Shown: positions 5,647 to 13,904 of the stretch, piece after piece
How the letters are laid out: the number at the start of each line of letters is the position of its first letter
How positions within the stretch are numbered: position 1 is the stretch's first letter
Source: a virus
DNA length: 28,360 nt
IMG/VR virus record: IMGVR_UViG_3300021093_005236
Coordinates: 1-28,360 of that record
Reading direction: 5' to 3' (one strand)
The notes under the pieces: model-generated
Told to the model about the DNA's origin: nothing
Databases searched by the model: none
What the model saw: only the letters and a program-made list of their open reading frames with translations
Translations under genes and position numbers: made by a program

Positions 5647-8505
5647 TTACTTTTTGTACTTGGATAAAACAGGATACTGTGTTACATCTTCATCTGTCAA
5701 GGGCTCTCCCCATCGAATGCATACTTCTGGATCTATATTTAGCAGAAGATCATTTCCTGGAATTCTGCACCTATCGCACATTGCGATTTTTATTACTTCT
5801 AAAGTTTCTTCTACCTGACTTACTGGGCAAGTTACTATAACTTGGTCGTGAACGCTCATGATTATCTTATATTTGAGATGCGGCCTTTCTTCATTTCTGA
5901 TTAAGAACAAATTGACCAAGGCCAACGACATTAAGTCGCCAACAGTTCCCTGAATGGGCGCGTTCATAGCCTGTCTCTTTTGATGCGATATGAGCTCTTT
6001 GTCTTTGGTTTTGTCAAACCTTCTTTTACGGCCAAAGCCATTTTCTACATATCCTTGCGTATTATCGCCTACGCAAGCCTGTTGCAGCTCTAACCAATAT
6101 GCAAGGTTTGGAAAAGTCTCTTTAAACTTGTCAACAGAGTCTTGAGCCTCCTCCACTGTGATATTAATTCCTTCCATATATACTGCTTGACGAATTGCAG
6201 CTGCACCACGACCATACGCAATTCCAAATGTAATAGTTTTCGCAATGGTTCTATACTTTCCGTTACCTGATTCTTTTAGCCACTCCTTAAGTCCCTTTGA
6301 ATAGTCCGCCGGTGGCTTTGGCAAACGAAACATGTCTATAGCAACTTCAGAGTGGAAGTCCGAGCCTGGATCGTTTAACTTTTGTTGCATATTTCCATCT
6401 TTGCTAAGCCAAGCCATGACGAACAGCTCAGCTTGAACCCAATCGCAATCCAATAATGCCCAGCCTGGATCTGCACGGAAGCAAGATCTTATAGATGGAA
6501 TTTTCTTTCCAGTATCTTTAAAAGCACGTCCTACTAAATCTTCTGCAGTCTTTGGCAGCTGGGCCATATTTGGATCAGAGTGTCCATATCGTCCAGTTTC
6601 TACCGTCTGTCTAATTTTAGTATGGGTTCTACCGTCCGACCATAACTTTGGAAGAATTCCGCCTTCTATGAAGTGGGATCCATCTTCTGCAACCACAAAC
6701 GATCCACAGAAAGTTTTAACTGTTTGAGAAACAGCTGTATACAGCAGCATGGTGTTTAAGAATTCGTCATCCTTGTGAGATAGCAATAACTCCTGGATTA
6801 CAGCACGTTCAGTGGACGGTGTATAGCTTTCGATTGTTTCAGGGTTCTTTATAACATCCGACCACTTTTTTTCGTTTGTAGCTTTGATAGGCTCAAATCT
6901 TTTTAGAGTAGCTGTGCTAGGGGGATTAGTCTTGGCTCCAGGCTTTATCCATCCAAAAAGCGCTGCCGCCTTTTGAATTGAAGAGTCAGGATTAAAGTCC
7001 GACCAATTTAACATTTCCTTCAGACGGTCGACCAGCTCTCTGCGTTTTTCAGAGTATTTTTGAGACAAAAGTTCCAGTCTTTGCACATCGACGCCCATAC
7101 CAGTCATCTCCATCTCAAGAATAGGCATTGTTGCCGGCATAACCACTGTCTCAAACAAAGATTTGATCTTAATATTTTCTTTAAGATTCATCTCATGATT
7201 TTGCGTCTGAAATATTCTAAACGTGACATCGGCATCTTTAGCCGCATACTCGAACAAAATATCGTCAGGTATGCCTCCGTAGCTATGCACATCAACATCA
7301 TACTTGTTATTCTTAATCCAATTATTCAAGGCCAGCTCATATCTGCCCATCTTCGTATGCCTAGATGTGTACACCTCCAAACCCTGTGCCCAATTCTCAT
7401 TGAGCAGATGGCCGGCAAGAGCTGTATCCCAACCAAACAACACTGATAGGGTGACGTCTACTCCGTTGGATACCATCCAGGGCAAGTCTGCCCTAATAAA
7501 GTGGCCCACTAACCTGGTTCTTCCATTCTCAATAAATTTCTTTATCAGCTTCCACGCTTCAACTTTGTTGCATCCAAGTTGGGTAGGAGTCATGCCAGCA
7601 TGATTGAACACGATAACAAGGGCCTTGCCGGGAGTCCAGCTGAATTGAATACATCTGAGTTCTCCGTCAACGTGGTTTCTGCCTCCCCACTCGCAATCCA
7701 CAGAAACCCACCCGGAGTACTCTGATTCAATTGTTTTGAGGCTGTTCTCCAGATGATCTAAGCTATAGCAGTAGGTGTACGATATGTGCACATCGTCCAC
7801 GATTTGAGTAGTGTTGGAATTCAGTTCTTCAGCGATTCTGGTAAGTTCCATTTCCAAGCCGCCCCTCATTTCCGGAACGTGCAGCACGGCCGAAAAGTCG
7901 GTTATTGCAGTGGTTTTTACGCTGAGCGGACTTTCCTCCGCCGTCAGTGTCCTGTTTTTGTATTGCTCCATTGTCGCTTTTGCGCCAAATAGAGCCTTGA
8001 GAACCTTAGCGCCCAGGATGATCAGAAGATCCGGCTTAACCAGCTCCAACTCCTTCTTGAACATTGGCATATAGTCTTCAATCAGATCTTTTGGAATAGT
8101 CGTCTTCTTACCGTGAACGTGAGTCTTAACAAAGGTGGTAAGGTACACGTCGTTTATATTTAATCCGGTTTTAGACATCAAATCCTTGAATTCAATCGTC
8201 CAGTCTCCATGAAAAAGCCTTTTCTCTTTTTCCTCTATGGAGTTGGGCCACGATCCAACCATCATGATTTTTTTGTAACTTGGACCTACGTTTGCATACT
8301 TATCGGTGCCTACAGAGTCCAGATGGATGCCGGGCAATATAATCATAGGTGAGGTTATGCCCGTTTCTCCAGTTTTGGTTGTCTCATATACTTTATTTAG
8401 TATGTCCGTAGCTGTATATGCGACGCTCTGACTGCGCTCTTTGGCAACCTTAATAACGACGTTTCCATACGTCTCTATGTCTTTATCTACTATTTCTACT
8501 GGCAT
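5647..8505 (-). CDS. polA: family A DNA polymerase with N-terminal uracil-DNA-glycosylase-like domain
   Basis: The replicative polymerase. ATG 8505 is chosen because TTGGAG sits five bases upstream; the frame also has GTG at 8511 (numbering below uses that frame). Residues about 80-230 resemble the family 4 uracil-DNA glycosylase fold (KIMMVGSWP, DVYLTTFVKT, KPDLLIILGAKVLKALFG), but the usual GEAPG motif is absent, so it is probably non-catalytic. SPO1-type phage polymerases are known to carry such a domain. The 3'-5' exonuclease looks intact: D272/E274 (VDCEW), D342 (RADLPW), D426 (YAAKDAD). Polymerase motif A is DCDWVQAE (D690, E695) and motif B is R754-K758-F762-Y766. Motif C is SVHDQV (D889), with Gln replacing the usual Glu. 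There is no 5'-nuclease domain. ClpS-like and primase genes lie upstream, and the ssDNA-binding candidate lies downstream. Confidence 0.95.
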   Translation of the reverse strand: MPVEIVDKDIETYGNVVIKVAKERSQSVAYTATDILNKVYETTKTGETGITSPMIILPGIHLDSVGTDKYANVGPSYKKIMMVGSWPNSIEEKEKRLFHGDWTIEFKDLMSKTGLNINDVYLTTFVKTHVHGKKTTIPKDLIEDYMPMFKKELELVKPDLLIILGAKVLKALFGAKATMEQYKNRTLTAEESPLSVKTTAITDFSAVLHVPEMRGGLEMELTRIAEELNSNTTQIVDDVHISYTYCYSLDHLENSLKTIESEYSGWVSVDCEWGGRNHVDGELRCIQFSWTPGKALVIVFNHAGMTPTQLGCNKVEAWKLIKKFIENGRTRLVGHFIRADLPWMVSNGVDVTLSVLFGWDTALAGHLLNENWAQGLEVYTSRHTKMGRYELALNNWIKNNKYDVDVHSYGGIPDDILFEYAAKDADVTFRIFQTQNHEMNLKENIKIKSLFETVVMPATMPILEMEMTGMGVDVQRLELLSQKYSEKRRELVDRLKEMLNWSDFNPDSSIQKAAALFGWIKPGAKTNPPSTATLKRFEPIKATNEKKWSDVIKNPETIESYTPSTERAVIQELLLSHKDDEFLNTMLLYTAVSQTVKTFCGSFVVAEDGSHFIEGGILPKLWSDGRTHTKIRQTVETGRYGHSDPNMAQLPKTAEDLVGRAFKDTGKKIPSIRSCFRADPGWALLDCDWVQAELFVMAWLSKDGNMQQKLNDPGSDFHSEVAIDMFRLPKPPADYSKGLKEWLKESGNGKYRTIAKTITFGIAYGRGAAAIRQAVYMEGINITVEEAQDSVDKFKETFPNLAYWLELQQACVGDNTQGYVENGFGRKRRFDKTKDKELISHQKRQAMNAPIQGTVGDLMSLALVNLFLIRNEERPHLKYKIIMSVHDQVIVTCPVSQVEETLEVIKIAMCDRCRIPGNDLLLNIDPEVCIRWGEPLTDEDVTQYPVLSKYKK

Positions 8506-8561
8506 TGTCACTCCAATGTTTAATTTTGGCGTCCTATCTAGATTTCACAATTTATCTTTGC

Positions 8562-8849
8562 TTATTCACAGGTAGGCTCTATTGAACAACTTAAACCGCG
8601 GGATATCAATTGCTCCATTATGAATTCAGCATACTCCTTATGCGTGATCTTGATTATGGAAACGCCTTCCTTATCTACCTCTAAAGTCTTTATGACCGCA
8701 TGGTGCGGCATCATTCCCACTATTTCCATAAAGCAATTGATTACGTGTTCAAACGTATTTACATCGTCATTATGCACTAGCACCATCCATTGCGGAAGTG
8801 GTGCGCTATCAGTATCGGTATTCGGAGCATCTGCAATTTGTTTATTCAT
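8562..8849 (-). CDS. clpS: ClpS-like N-end-rule protease adaptor
   Basis: The 95-residue product matches ClpS in length and layout: a short disordered N-terminus rich in Asp, Thr and Pro (1-18), strand WMVLVHNDD (21-29), helix EHVINCFMEIVGM, helix HHAVIKTLEV, then strand and helix to a final IEPT. ClpS binds the N-domain of ClpA or ClpC and delivers proteins with bulky hydrophobic N-termini. The N-D-D signature that binds the substrate alpha-amino group is present (27-29). At positions matching E. coli Met40 and His66 I align Phe33 and Asp59, so substrate choice may differ. The start is ATG 8849, with AAGGA eight bases upstream; the longer frame to TTG 8879 lacks such a site. The gene lies between primase and polymerase on the same strand. 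Confidence 0.85.
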   Translation of the reverse strand: MNKQIADAPNTDTDSAPLPQWMVLVHNDDVNTFEHVINCFMEIVGMMPHHAVIKTLEVDKEGVSIIKITHKEYAEFIMEQLISRGLSCSIEPTCE

Positions 8850-8869
8850 TTTATGTGTCCTTTTTTTAT

Positions 8870-9967
8870 TTATTGCCAATTGCCTATGGCTTCCATTAAC
8901 TCTAGGGTAGACATGGTGGCTGGATCCTGACCCTTTGGTAATTTCACCGTAATACAGCCTTTAGCTATCTTACAGTTCAGCCTTTCTATGCACTCAAAAA
9001 TTCTGCCATTGATAGCAGCCTCGTACTCCACCATAAATATGATCTGTCCGTCTTTGAATGTATTTGCTAGCAATTCCTCCTGCATAGGCTTGGGATACAT
9101 ACCAAACGTGCATACTCCAGCACGACCGCATGCAATCGCTGATAAGGCCCCCTCACAAACTATGCAGAACATACCCTCGCTGAATTTTCTAGCGTCATCC
9201 AATCTATATACAGAATTACTGAATGAATACCCTGGGGCATTCAAGTATTTTTGTATAACGGGCTTTTTGGTAATTGAATCATATGGTATGGGGCCAATGT
9301 ATCTAGCCATCCACCCCTGCCACACTCCTTGTTGAACATTTGGTATTATCAGTCTACGTTCAGGAGTTACAGTATGCCAGATGCCACCTGAATCCATAAA
9401 GCTTCTTTTCCATGGACTTTTTTTGCAGTAACAAAATTGGTATTCGGACGCCATTTTGTTTATGTCGTTAAATCCCCGGGACACCAGGTAGGATATGGCG
9501 GGGTGATCTTCTGGCAGTTCATTAATAGGCACAAGGTCGTCTACGTCTCCAGGCAATTCCATTTTCCTGGTGTCCGCGTCAACTCCAGTTTTAAGCGAAT
9601 CGGTTTTCACGTCGTATGCCGCTATGTCGGAGTTGCCATAAAGCGCCTCCCACATGTCCGACCAATCGCAAGCTTCATTATGACACTTTATGCAGGAATA
9701 TATTTTTCTGCCTGCCTCCTCGCATCTGGTGCCCCATACATGACTAATGTACAGACGTGAACGTTTATCGTTGCATTTTGGGCAGTTGACAGAATAGGTT
9801 TCGCCCCAATTAATTATGTTTATTTTCTTTTTAGTATTAAGGTCGAAATACGACGCTAGGGCATCGGTTACTATTCTATATTTTGCCTCTACTCCAGAAT
9901 TGTTTATCTTTACTTTTCCAAATTTACCTTGAAGAGCTTTGTACAATTTTTCATTTATGGGTTTCAT
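8870..9967 (-). CDS. DnaG/gp4-type DNA primase
   Basis: Synthesises RNA primers for lagging-strand replication and would work with the DnaB-like helicase encoded immediately upstream (ATGA 4-nt overlap). An N-terminal zinc-binding region has CPKC (62-65) and CIKCHNEAC (92-100). A primase core follows with RRLIIPN and a YLNAPGYSFSNSVY segment like the catalytic N-lobe of DnaG. The TOPRIM fold shows VCEGALSA (Glu272) and then FMVEYEAA (about 312-318), where family members usually have D-x-D. Both acidic positions are kept as Glu rather than Asp, which is unusual. The length of 365 residues fits a phage primase without a helicase domain. The short lysine-rich segment PKGQDPA near the C-terminus is common in such primases. 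Confidence 0.85.
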   Translation of the reverse strand: MKPINEKLYKALQGKFGKVKINNSGVEAKYRIVTDALASYFDLNTKKKINIINWGETYSVNCPKCNDKRSRLYISHVWGTRCEEAGRKIYSCIKCHNEACDWSDMWEALYGNSDIAAYDVKTDSLKTGVDADTRKMELPGDVDDLVPINELPEDHPAISYLVSRGFNDINKMASEYQFCYCKKSPWKRSFMDSGGIWHTVTPERRLIIPNVQQGVWQGWMARYIGPIPYDSITKKPVIQKYLNAPGYSFSNSVYRLDDARKFSEGMFCIVCEGALSAIACGRAGVCTFGMYPKPMQEELLANTFKDGQIIFMVEYEAAINGRIFECIERLNCKIAKGCITVKLPKGQDPATMSTLELMEAIGNWQ

Positions 9968-11439
9968 CCTAGATTTTCTCTAACTGCTGAGCTAAATTCT
10001 GCAGCGCTTACTGCCTTGCGAGAGTGCCTATCAAATAAAGTTGGTGATCCTGCCTCTGATAAACTGTCCTGATCGTAAACCTTCATAGACTCAATATCTA
10101 CATTTGCTTTGTCCACATACTTCCATCTTGACAAAGCGCCTTCCATCTGGATTGTCATATCCATAAATGGCTGGCCGTTTCTTACCTTAGGTGCAGTAAT
10201 CCAGGCCAAGTTACTTTCAGGATCTCTGTTTCCTATGCATATAACTGTATCCATGTAATGATGCAGAGTTCTGCATTGAAATGCATCTGTAGCCTCTGGC
10301 TTCCTCCTTGCGCCTGCCTGGGCAGCTTGAGTTCCAAGCTGGTGATATATGAAAATATTGACTCCGTAGTCGGTGCCTATTTTTCTTATCTGGTCGGCGC
10401 AATCATTCATTACTTTGGTTATGTCGTTCTGATTTATGTTCCTGAGTGCCATATAGTTATTCACCATGGGTCCAAGCCAGTCTATACCCACATATCTCAG
10501 ATTGGCGCCCTTGTCCAGAACTTGTTTAATCATTCTTGCGATTTCAGGAGGTCCGCCACTACCACCCTTGTTATTCCTGGCCGCTTCCAGCATATCAAAT
10601 AGATGTAGCCTTCCTTTGAGTCGGCTCTTTATATCAGCCCATTTAGTCATCATGGCCTTGTTGTCTTTAAACTTAGATACACTCATACTGTTTAGCGATG
10701 CTATTGGTATGCCAAGCGCATAAGAATAAATTCTATTGGTGATGCCGGGCACAACGGCCTGCTCGTAACTAATGATCATAGAATCCTCGCCATTCAAAGC
10801 GGTCGTGGTAGCCATCTGAACGTTAGTTAAGGTCTTGCCGCCTCCGGAGGGAGCTAATAGAAGAGTGGTTTCTCCTGGAGACGAGCCTCCGCTTGTAACC
10901 ACGTCCACGAAGTCTACACCCCATGGCTTTCTTTTATTATCAATCAACATTGGGTCGTCTTTTGCAAACGGATCAACAGCTCCCGTTTTGCAAATGGACG
11001 ACTTTGCAACCTCCTGATTTAGCTTACTAATTCCCTCTAACAAGTCTCCAGATTTTGGAAGTTGTTCAATTACTGGCAGTATCTTTCTGGTAATTAGTAG
11101 CTTCTTGAGTTCCTCAAGAATGTAATCCTTTACTTCTTTGATGTCGGATATTGAAGAATACGCCCACTGCAACTGTTCTCCGAACAACACCGCATCCGAT
11201 TCAGATATTAGATTGTTTCTTAATACTTTATGTTCGAACTCTGATAGCACGATATCGTAAGGAACTGCGCTCTTAGATTGTTTGAACCAACTGCTGCCGA
11301 TGATGTAGGCCACTCGTAATGGATTTTCGCTTTCTTTAAAATCTTTTAATGACAGCTTACTGAAAGCCTCCTCCATTACGTCGGGAGACCTCAGGAAGCC
11401 TAGGATTAGCCATTTGCTATATGTTTGGTTTATATCCAT
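9964..11439 (-). CDS. DnaB-type replicative helicase
   Basis: A RecA-fold hexameric helicase that unwinds the fork. The N-terminal 150 residues are helical, as in the DnaB N-domain. The motor domain has GVDFVDVVTSGGSSPGETTLLLAP, Walker A APSGGGKT (196-203), an acidic strand IISYEQ (about 223-228, with the catalytic-type Glu), Walker B YVGIDWLGPM (Asp about 320), and FIYHQLG (about 363-369), matching the Gln/His sensor motif. The C-terminal 60 residues look disordered. The gene overlaps the upstream gene by 10 nt and the primase by 4 nt, so helicase and primase are co-translated. ATG 11439 has AGGA about eleven bases upstream. The family assignment is firm; no loader protein is recognised. Confidence 0.92.
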   Translation of the reverse strand: MDINQTYSKWLILGFLRSPDVMEEAFSKLSLKDFKESENPLRVAYIIGSSWFKQSKSAVPYDIVLSEFEHKVLRNNLISESDAVLFGEQLQWAYSSISDIKEVKDYILEELKKLLITRKILPVIEQLPKSGDLLEGISKLNQEVAKSSICKTGAVDPFAKDDPMLIDNKRKPWGVDFVDVVTSGGSSPGETTLLLAPSGGGKTLTNVQMATTTALNGEDSMIISYEQAVVPGITNRIYSYALGIPIASLNSMSVSKFKDNKAMMTKWADIKSRLKGRLHLFDMLEAARNNKGGSGGPPEIARMIKQVLDKGANLRYVGIDWLGPMVNNYMALRNINQNDITKVMNDCADQIRKIGTDYGVNIFIYHQLGTQAAQAGARRKPEATDAFQCRTLHHYMDTVICIGNRDPESNLAWITAPKVRNGQPFMDMTIQMEGALSRWKYVDKANVDIESMKVYDQDSLSEAGSPTLFDRHSRKAVSAAEFSSAVRENLG

Positions 11440-12050
11440 GGGTTTAAAACTTCCTGAGGTATAAAATCGTTAAATTTTTCTAAATAAACAGGATGGCAAA
11501 AAGCCTGCCGTCTTGCTGCCGATAGTATATTCTGGGGCAGCTTGCCCTGCACTCCCAGATTTTTTGCTACCGCATATATGAAAACTTCATCAAATGTATT
11601 CAGCGGATCCTGCAAGAATTTTAATACGTCTTGTCCTGCAGACAGCTTTTCCATTTTTTTAAACATAAGTTCAAACCTAAGCTTATGTTGCTGGTATTGC
11701 GGATCAGGCTTTCCGCTAGTCATGTAGAAGTTGAAATTTTTATCTAATCCAAACTTGTACGGCATTGGGTAGGCTGGATATTCATTAAAGAAGCACCACT
11801 CTACATATGCCCTGGGGTTGACAGACCAGTCTATGCATTTAAATGCGACTTTTTTCCACGTGTCTTCGACTCTTTTATTCTTGGAGTTCATGGCGTAGAT
11901 ATAGTCTTCCATGCGTCCAGTTACGTTAAGTTTGCATTTGGCATACGTCTCTTTTATAGACGCTACTGTACGCTCAAGTTTACCTTCAATATCTCCCATT
12001 TTTTGTTTTCGTAACTTTGAAATCGGGTTTTGGATCGTCTCGCTGTCCAT
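11430..12050 (-). CDS. hypothetical protein (206 aa) between the UvsW-like and DnaB-like helicases
   Basis: I do not recognise this protein. It is mainly helical, basic in the first 50 residues and aromatic in the middle (ECCFF-like and YPAYPMPYKFGLDKNFNFY stretches), and soluble. Its position immediately before the replicative helicase is where a helicase loader might be encoded, but no loader motif or P-loop is visible, so that remains a guess. The start is uncertain. ATG 12050 overlaps the end of the upstream helicase gene by 88 nt, and ATG 11999 by 37 nt; neither has a clear Shine-Dalgarno site, so translation may depend on ribosomes finishing the upstream gene. It overlaps the next gene by 10 nt. 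Confidence 0.6.
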   Translation of the reverse strand: MDSETIQNPISKLRKQKMGDIEGKLERTVASIKETYAKCKLNVTGRMEDYIYAMNSKNKRVEDTWKKVAFKCIDWSVNPRAYVEWCFFNEYPAYPMPYKFGLDKNFNFYMTSGKPDPQYQQHKLRFELMFKKMEKLSAGQDVLKFLQDPLNTFDEVFIYAVAKNLGVQGKLPQNILSAARRQAFCHPVYLEKFNDFIPQEVLNPWI

Positions 12051-13405
12051 AAGTCAAATGTGTCTGCAAAATCAATCAGAATGCCTTTGTTTTTTCCAGA
12101 AGAAATTCGGCAAACACGTCCAGGCATTTGTATATCTTTAATTGGAGATGCTCCGCCATCGGCACGTATTATGACCGACAGCTGAGGAAAGTCAACTCCG
12201 GTGCTCCATATTCCTGTTGCAATAGCTCTTTTCAATTGGCCTGAACTAAATTTTTTTCGTATTTCCTCTACCTGCTTTTTGGTTAACGGATTTCCTTCAA
12301 GAAGTTTTCGCTTTTTAAAGTATTCCGCTGTTTCATCGTCCATGCTTCCATATACCGCTTCGAAATCAGGCATCAACTTTTTGAGCTCTAAGGCATGTTC
12401 AATTTTATCAACAAGTATTAGTATTTGCGGATCTTTTTCTGTCAAGCGCTGAGGTATCGTTTCATATACCGCTCTGGATATTGCGGTATTGCGAGCAAAG
12501 TTGCCCCAGTATCCAAGGCGCATTCTTTTGACATCAGATTTGAAATTTCTAATTGCATCAACAGAAGTGCACCCCCAGTCCACCTTCCACACCTCTATAG
12601 GCACGACGAGTCCCAAGTCTACGCCTTCTTGGTAGTCGACTTTGCATATCTTGTTTCCAAAATATGCCTCCATAGCTAGTGCTGTATTATCCAGTCTTTG
12701 GTCAGGAGAAGCGGAGTATGATATTAACTTACACTCTCCGAACGCAGGATAATATTCTAGAAATGAGGGAATCAGAAGTTCGTGCACTTCGTCCAGTTGC
12801 ACTACGTCGAACTTGTCTAGCTCCAGACCTCCAAGAGATCCCGATGTGCATATCATGGGATTTCCTTTTATATGATGATCTGAATTCCAAACGCCGGCCT
12901 TCGGAAAACATGTCTTTAGGCGTTGATATAGCTGATTGCAAATTGTCTTTGACTTACTTATGACAGCATGCTGCTGCTTTGGATAAAGCTCAATAATCTT
13001 TTCTATGATAACGCCTTTGCCAAAACCGGTAAGAGCATCCACTATTCCAAAATCGGCTTTAACGATTTCATTAATAACCTCCAACTGGCCTGGCCTAAGC
13101 CCGACCAGTTTGGAGGCATCTGGAATTGGAAACTTCGTGGACCTAAGATCCGAATACTCGGGTTTGAATCCAGCCTTTGCAAGAATCCTCAGGCATCGTT
13201 CCAGCAGACCGCAGGGGAAATACATCCAACCATCCTGCATTGCATACAGGTTGACAGGAGTGCTCACATAGCGAGGCGCCCGACCAGGCTCACGAACTTG
13301 GGAGCTATGTAAGTATTGAAATTCCCGCTGTAGCACTTCATTATGTGGGCCCTCTGGAGTTCTCAAAAATCTCATTATTCGTTGCAATACGACTTTGTTA
13401 CTCAT
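11963..13405 (-). CDS. uvsW: UvsW-like superfamily 2 DNA helicase
   Basis: A DNA-dependent ATPase that in T4 remodels stalled forks and R-loops. Motifs, numbered from ATG 13405: GLRPGQLEVI before the P-loop (Q-motif-like); Walker A LTGFGKG (about 125-131, with Gly after the Lys instead of Ser/Thr); motif II DEVH (205-208); motif III SASP (about 231-234); motif V ATGIWSTGVDFP (396-407); motif VI QMPGRVCR (426-433). The N-terminal 100 residues are a separate alpha/beta domain rich in Arg, as in UvsW. The start is ATG 13405 because AAGGAG lies four bases upstream; the frame extends to GTG 13432 with no such support. It is co-directional with the helicase and primase genes. Confidence 0.87.
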   Translation of the reverse strand: MSNKVVLQRIMRFLRTPEGPHNEVLQREFQYLHSSQVREPGRAPRYVSTPVNLYAMQDGWMYFPCGLLERCLRILAKAGFKPEYSDLRSTKFPIPDASKLVGLRPGQLEVINEIVKADFGIVDALTGFGKGVIIEKIIELYPKQQHAVISKSKTICNQLYQRLKTCFPKAGVWNSDHHIKGNPMICTSGSLGGLELDKFDVVQLDEVHELLIPSFLEYYPAFGECKLISYSASPDQRLDNTALAMEAYFGNKICKVDYQEGVDLGLVVPIEVWKVDWGCTSVDAIRNFKSDVKRMRLGYWGNFARNTAISRAVYETIPQRLTEKDPQILILVDKIEHALELKKLMPDFEAVYGSMDDETAEYFKKRKLLEGNPLTKKQVEEIRKKFSSGQLKRAIATGIWSTGVDFPQLSVIIRADGGASPIKDIQMPGRVCRISSGKNKGILIDFADTFDLWTARRSKTRFQSYENKKWEILKVNLSVQ

Positions 13406-13440
13406 AATGCTCCTTAGACTGTCAGTTTTCACGATGTCGA

Positions 13441-13779
13441 TTAAATAACAGTAATGCAGATGCCATCGTTGAATTCATAGGCCTCATTAAAGATCTTATT
13501 AATTTCCCCAAGGTAGTTGCTGTCGACCAGGGAATTAAGATAGTAGTACTGCATGAAGCGGTTGAATTCCTTTTGACTGCGAGAAAATATAAAATTAGAC
13601 AACCTATTTGAGATAAGTTTAGCGTCTCTAGAATTTACGCACTGAATTTTAGTGAAATCCGCCTTGGCGATTAGCTTTATGGCGACTGCAGCGTCATCAG
13701 TGATAGCGGCGTGCATCATGTTATCGGTGATGGGAGTGCTACTAATTGGCAAAAGATTGAGCTTTGATGATATTTTCAT
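13441..13779 (-). CDS. hypothetical protein (112 aa)
   Basis: Function unknown. The product is mostly helical and has an Ala/Ile-rich amphipathic stretch (DDAAVAIKLIAKADF), a basic segment (SNRLSNFIFSRSQKEF) and two Tyr-rich turns. It is soluble, with no metal site. The ATG at 13779 has no recognisable Shine-Dalgarno site, and the sequence just upstream is the abnormal homopolymer block. Either the true 5' end is corrupted in this assembly or expression depends on something unusual in that block. It is followed after 35 bases by the UvsW-like gene. Confidence 0.6.
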   Translation of the reverse strand: MKISSKLNLLPISSTPITDNMMHAAITDDAAVAIKLIAKADFTKIQCVNSRDAKLISNRLSNFIFSRSQKEFNRFMQYYYLNSLVDSNYLGEINKIFNEAYEFNDGICITVI

Positions 13780-13794
13780 TTTTGTGTTTTTCTT

Positions 13795-13896
13795 GGGGGA
13801 GGGGGGGGGGGGTTGAAGGTTTTTTGTTTTTTTTTTTTTTTTTTTTTTTTTGTTTTGTTGGGGGGGGGGGGGGGGGGGGGTTGCCCCCTCCCCCCC
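13795..13896. repeat. block of long homopolymer tracts between the SbcC-like gene and the next gene
   Basis: In order on the plus strand: 5 G, A, 12 G (13801-13812), a short mixed stretch, 25 T (13827-13851), 21 G (13860-13880), TTG, 5 C, T, 7 C (to 13896). Nothing else in the window resembles it. On the minus (coding) strand this reads as G-rich, then C21, then A25, then C12, between a stop codon and the next ATG. Poly-G and poly-T runs of this kind are a known product of sequencing artefacts or poor gap closure, and that is my first explanation. A real slippery or structure-forming spacer cannot be excluded. It replaces any Shine-Dalgarno site expected for the gene starting at 13779. Confidence 0.9.
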
Positions 13897-13904
13897 TTAA
13901 TTAC

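Noticed and set aside
8850-8879. Longer ClpS-like frame starting with TTG at 8879
   Set aside because: It would overlap the primase gene and has no Shine-Dalgarno site, while ATG 8849 has AAGGA at good spacing and matches the usual length of ClpS.
12729-12941. Minus-strand Arg/Ser-rich frame inside the UvsW-like gene
   Set aside because: It is an alternative frame of the same strand within a gene that has all helicase motifs.
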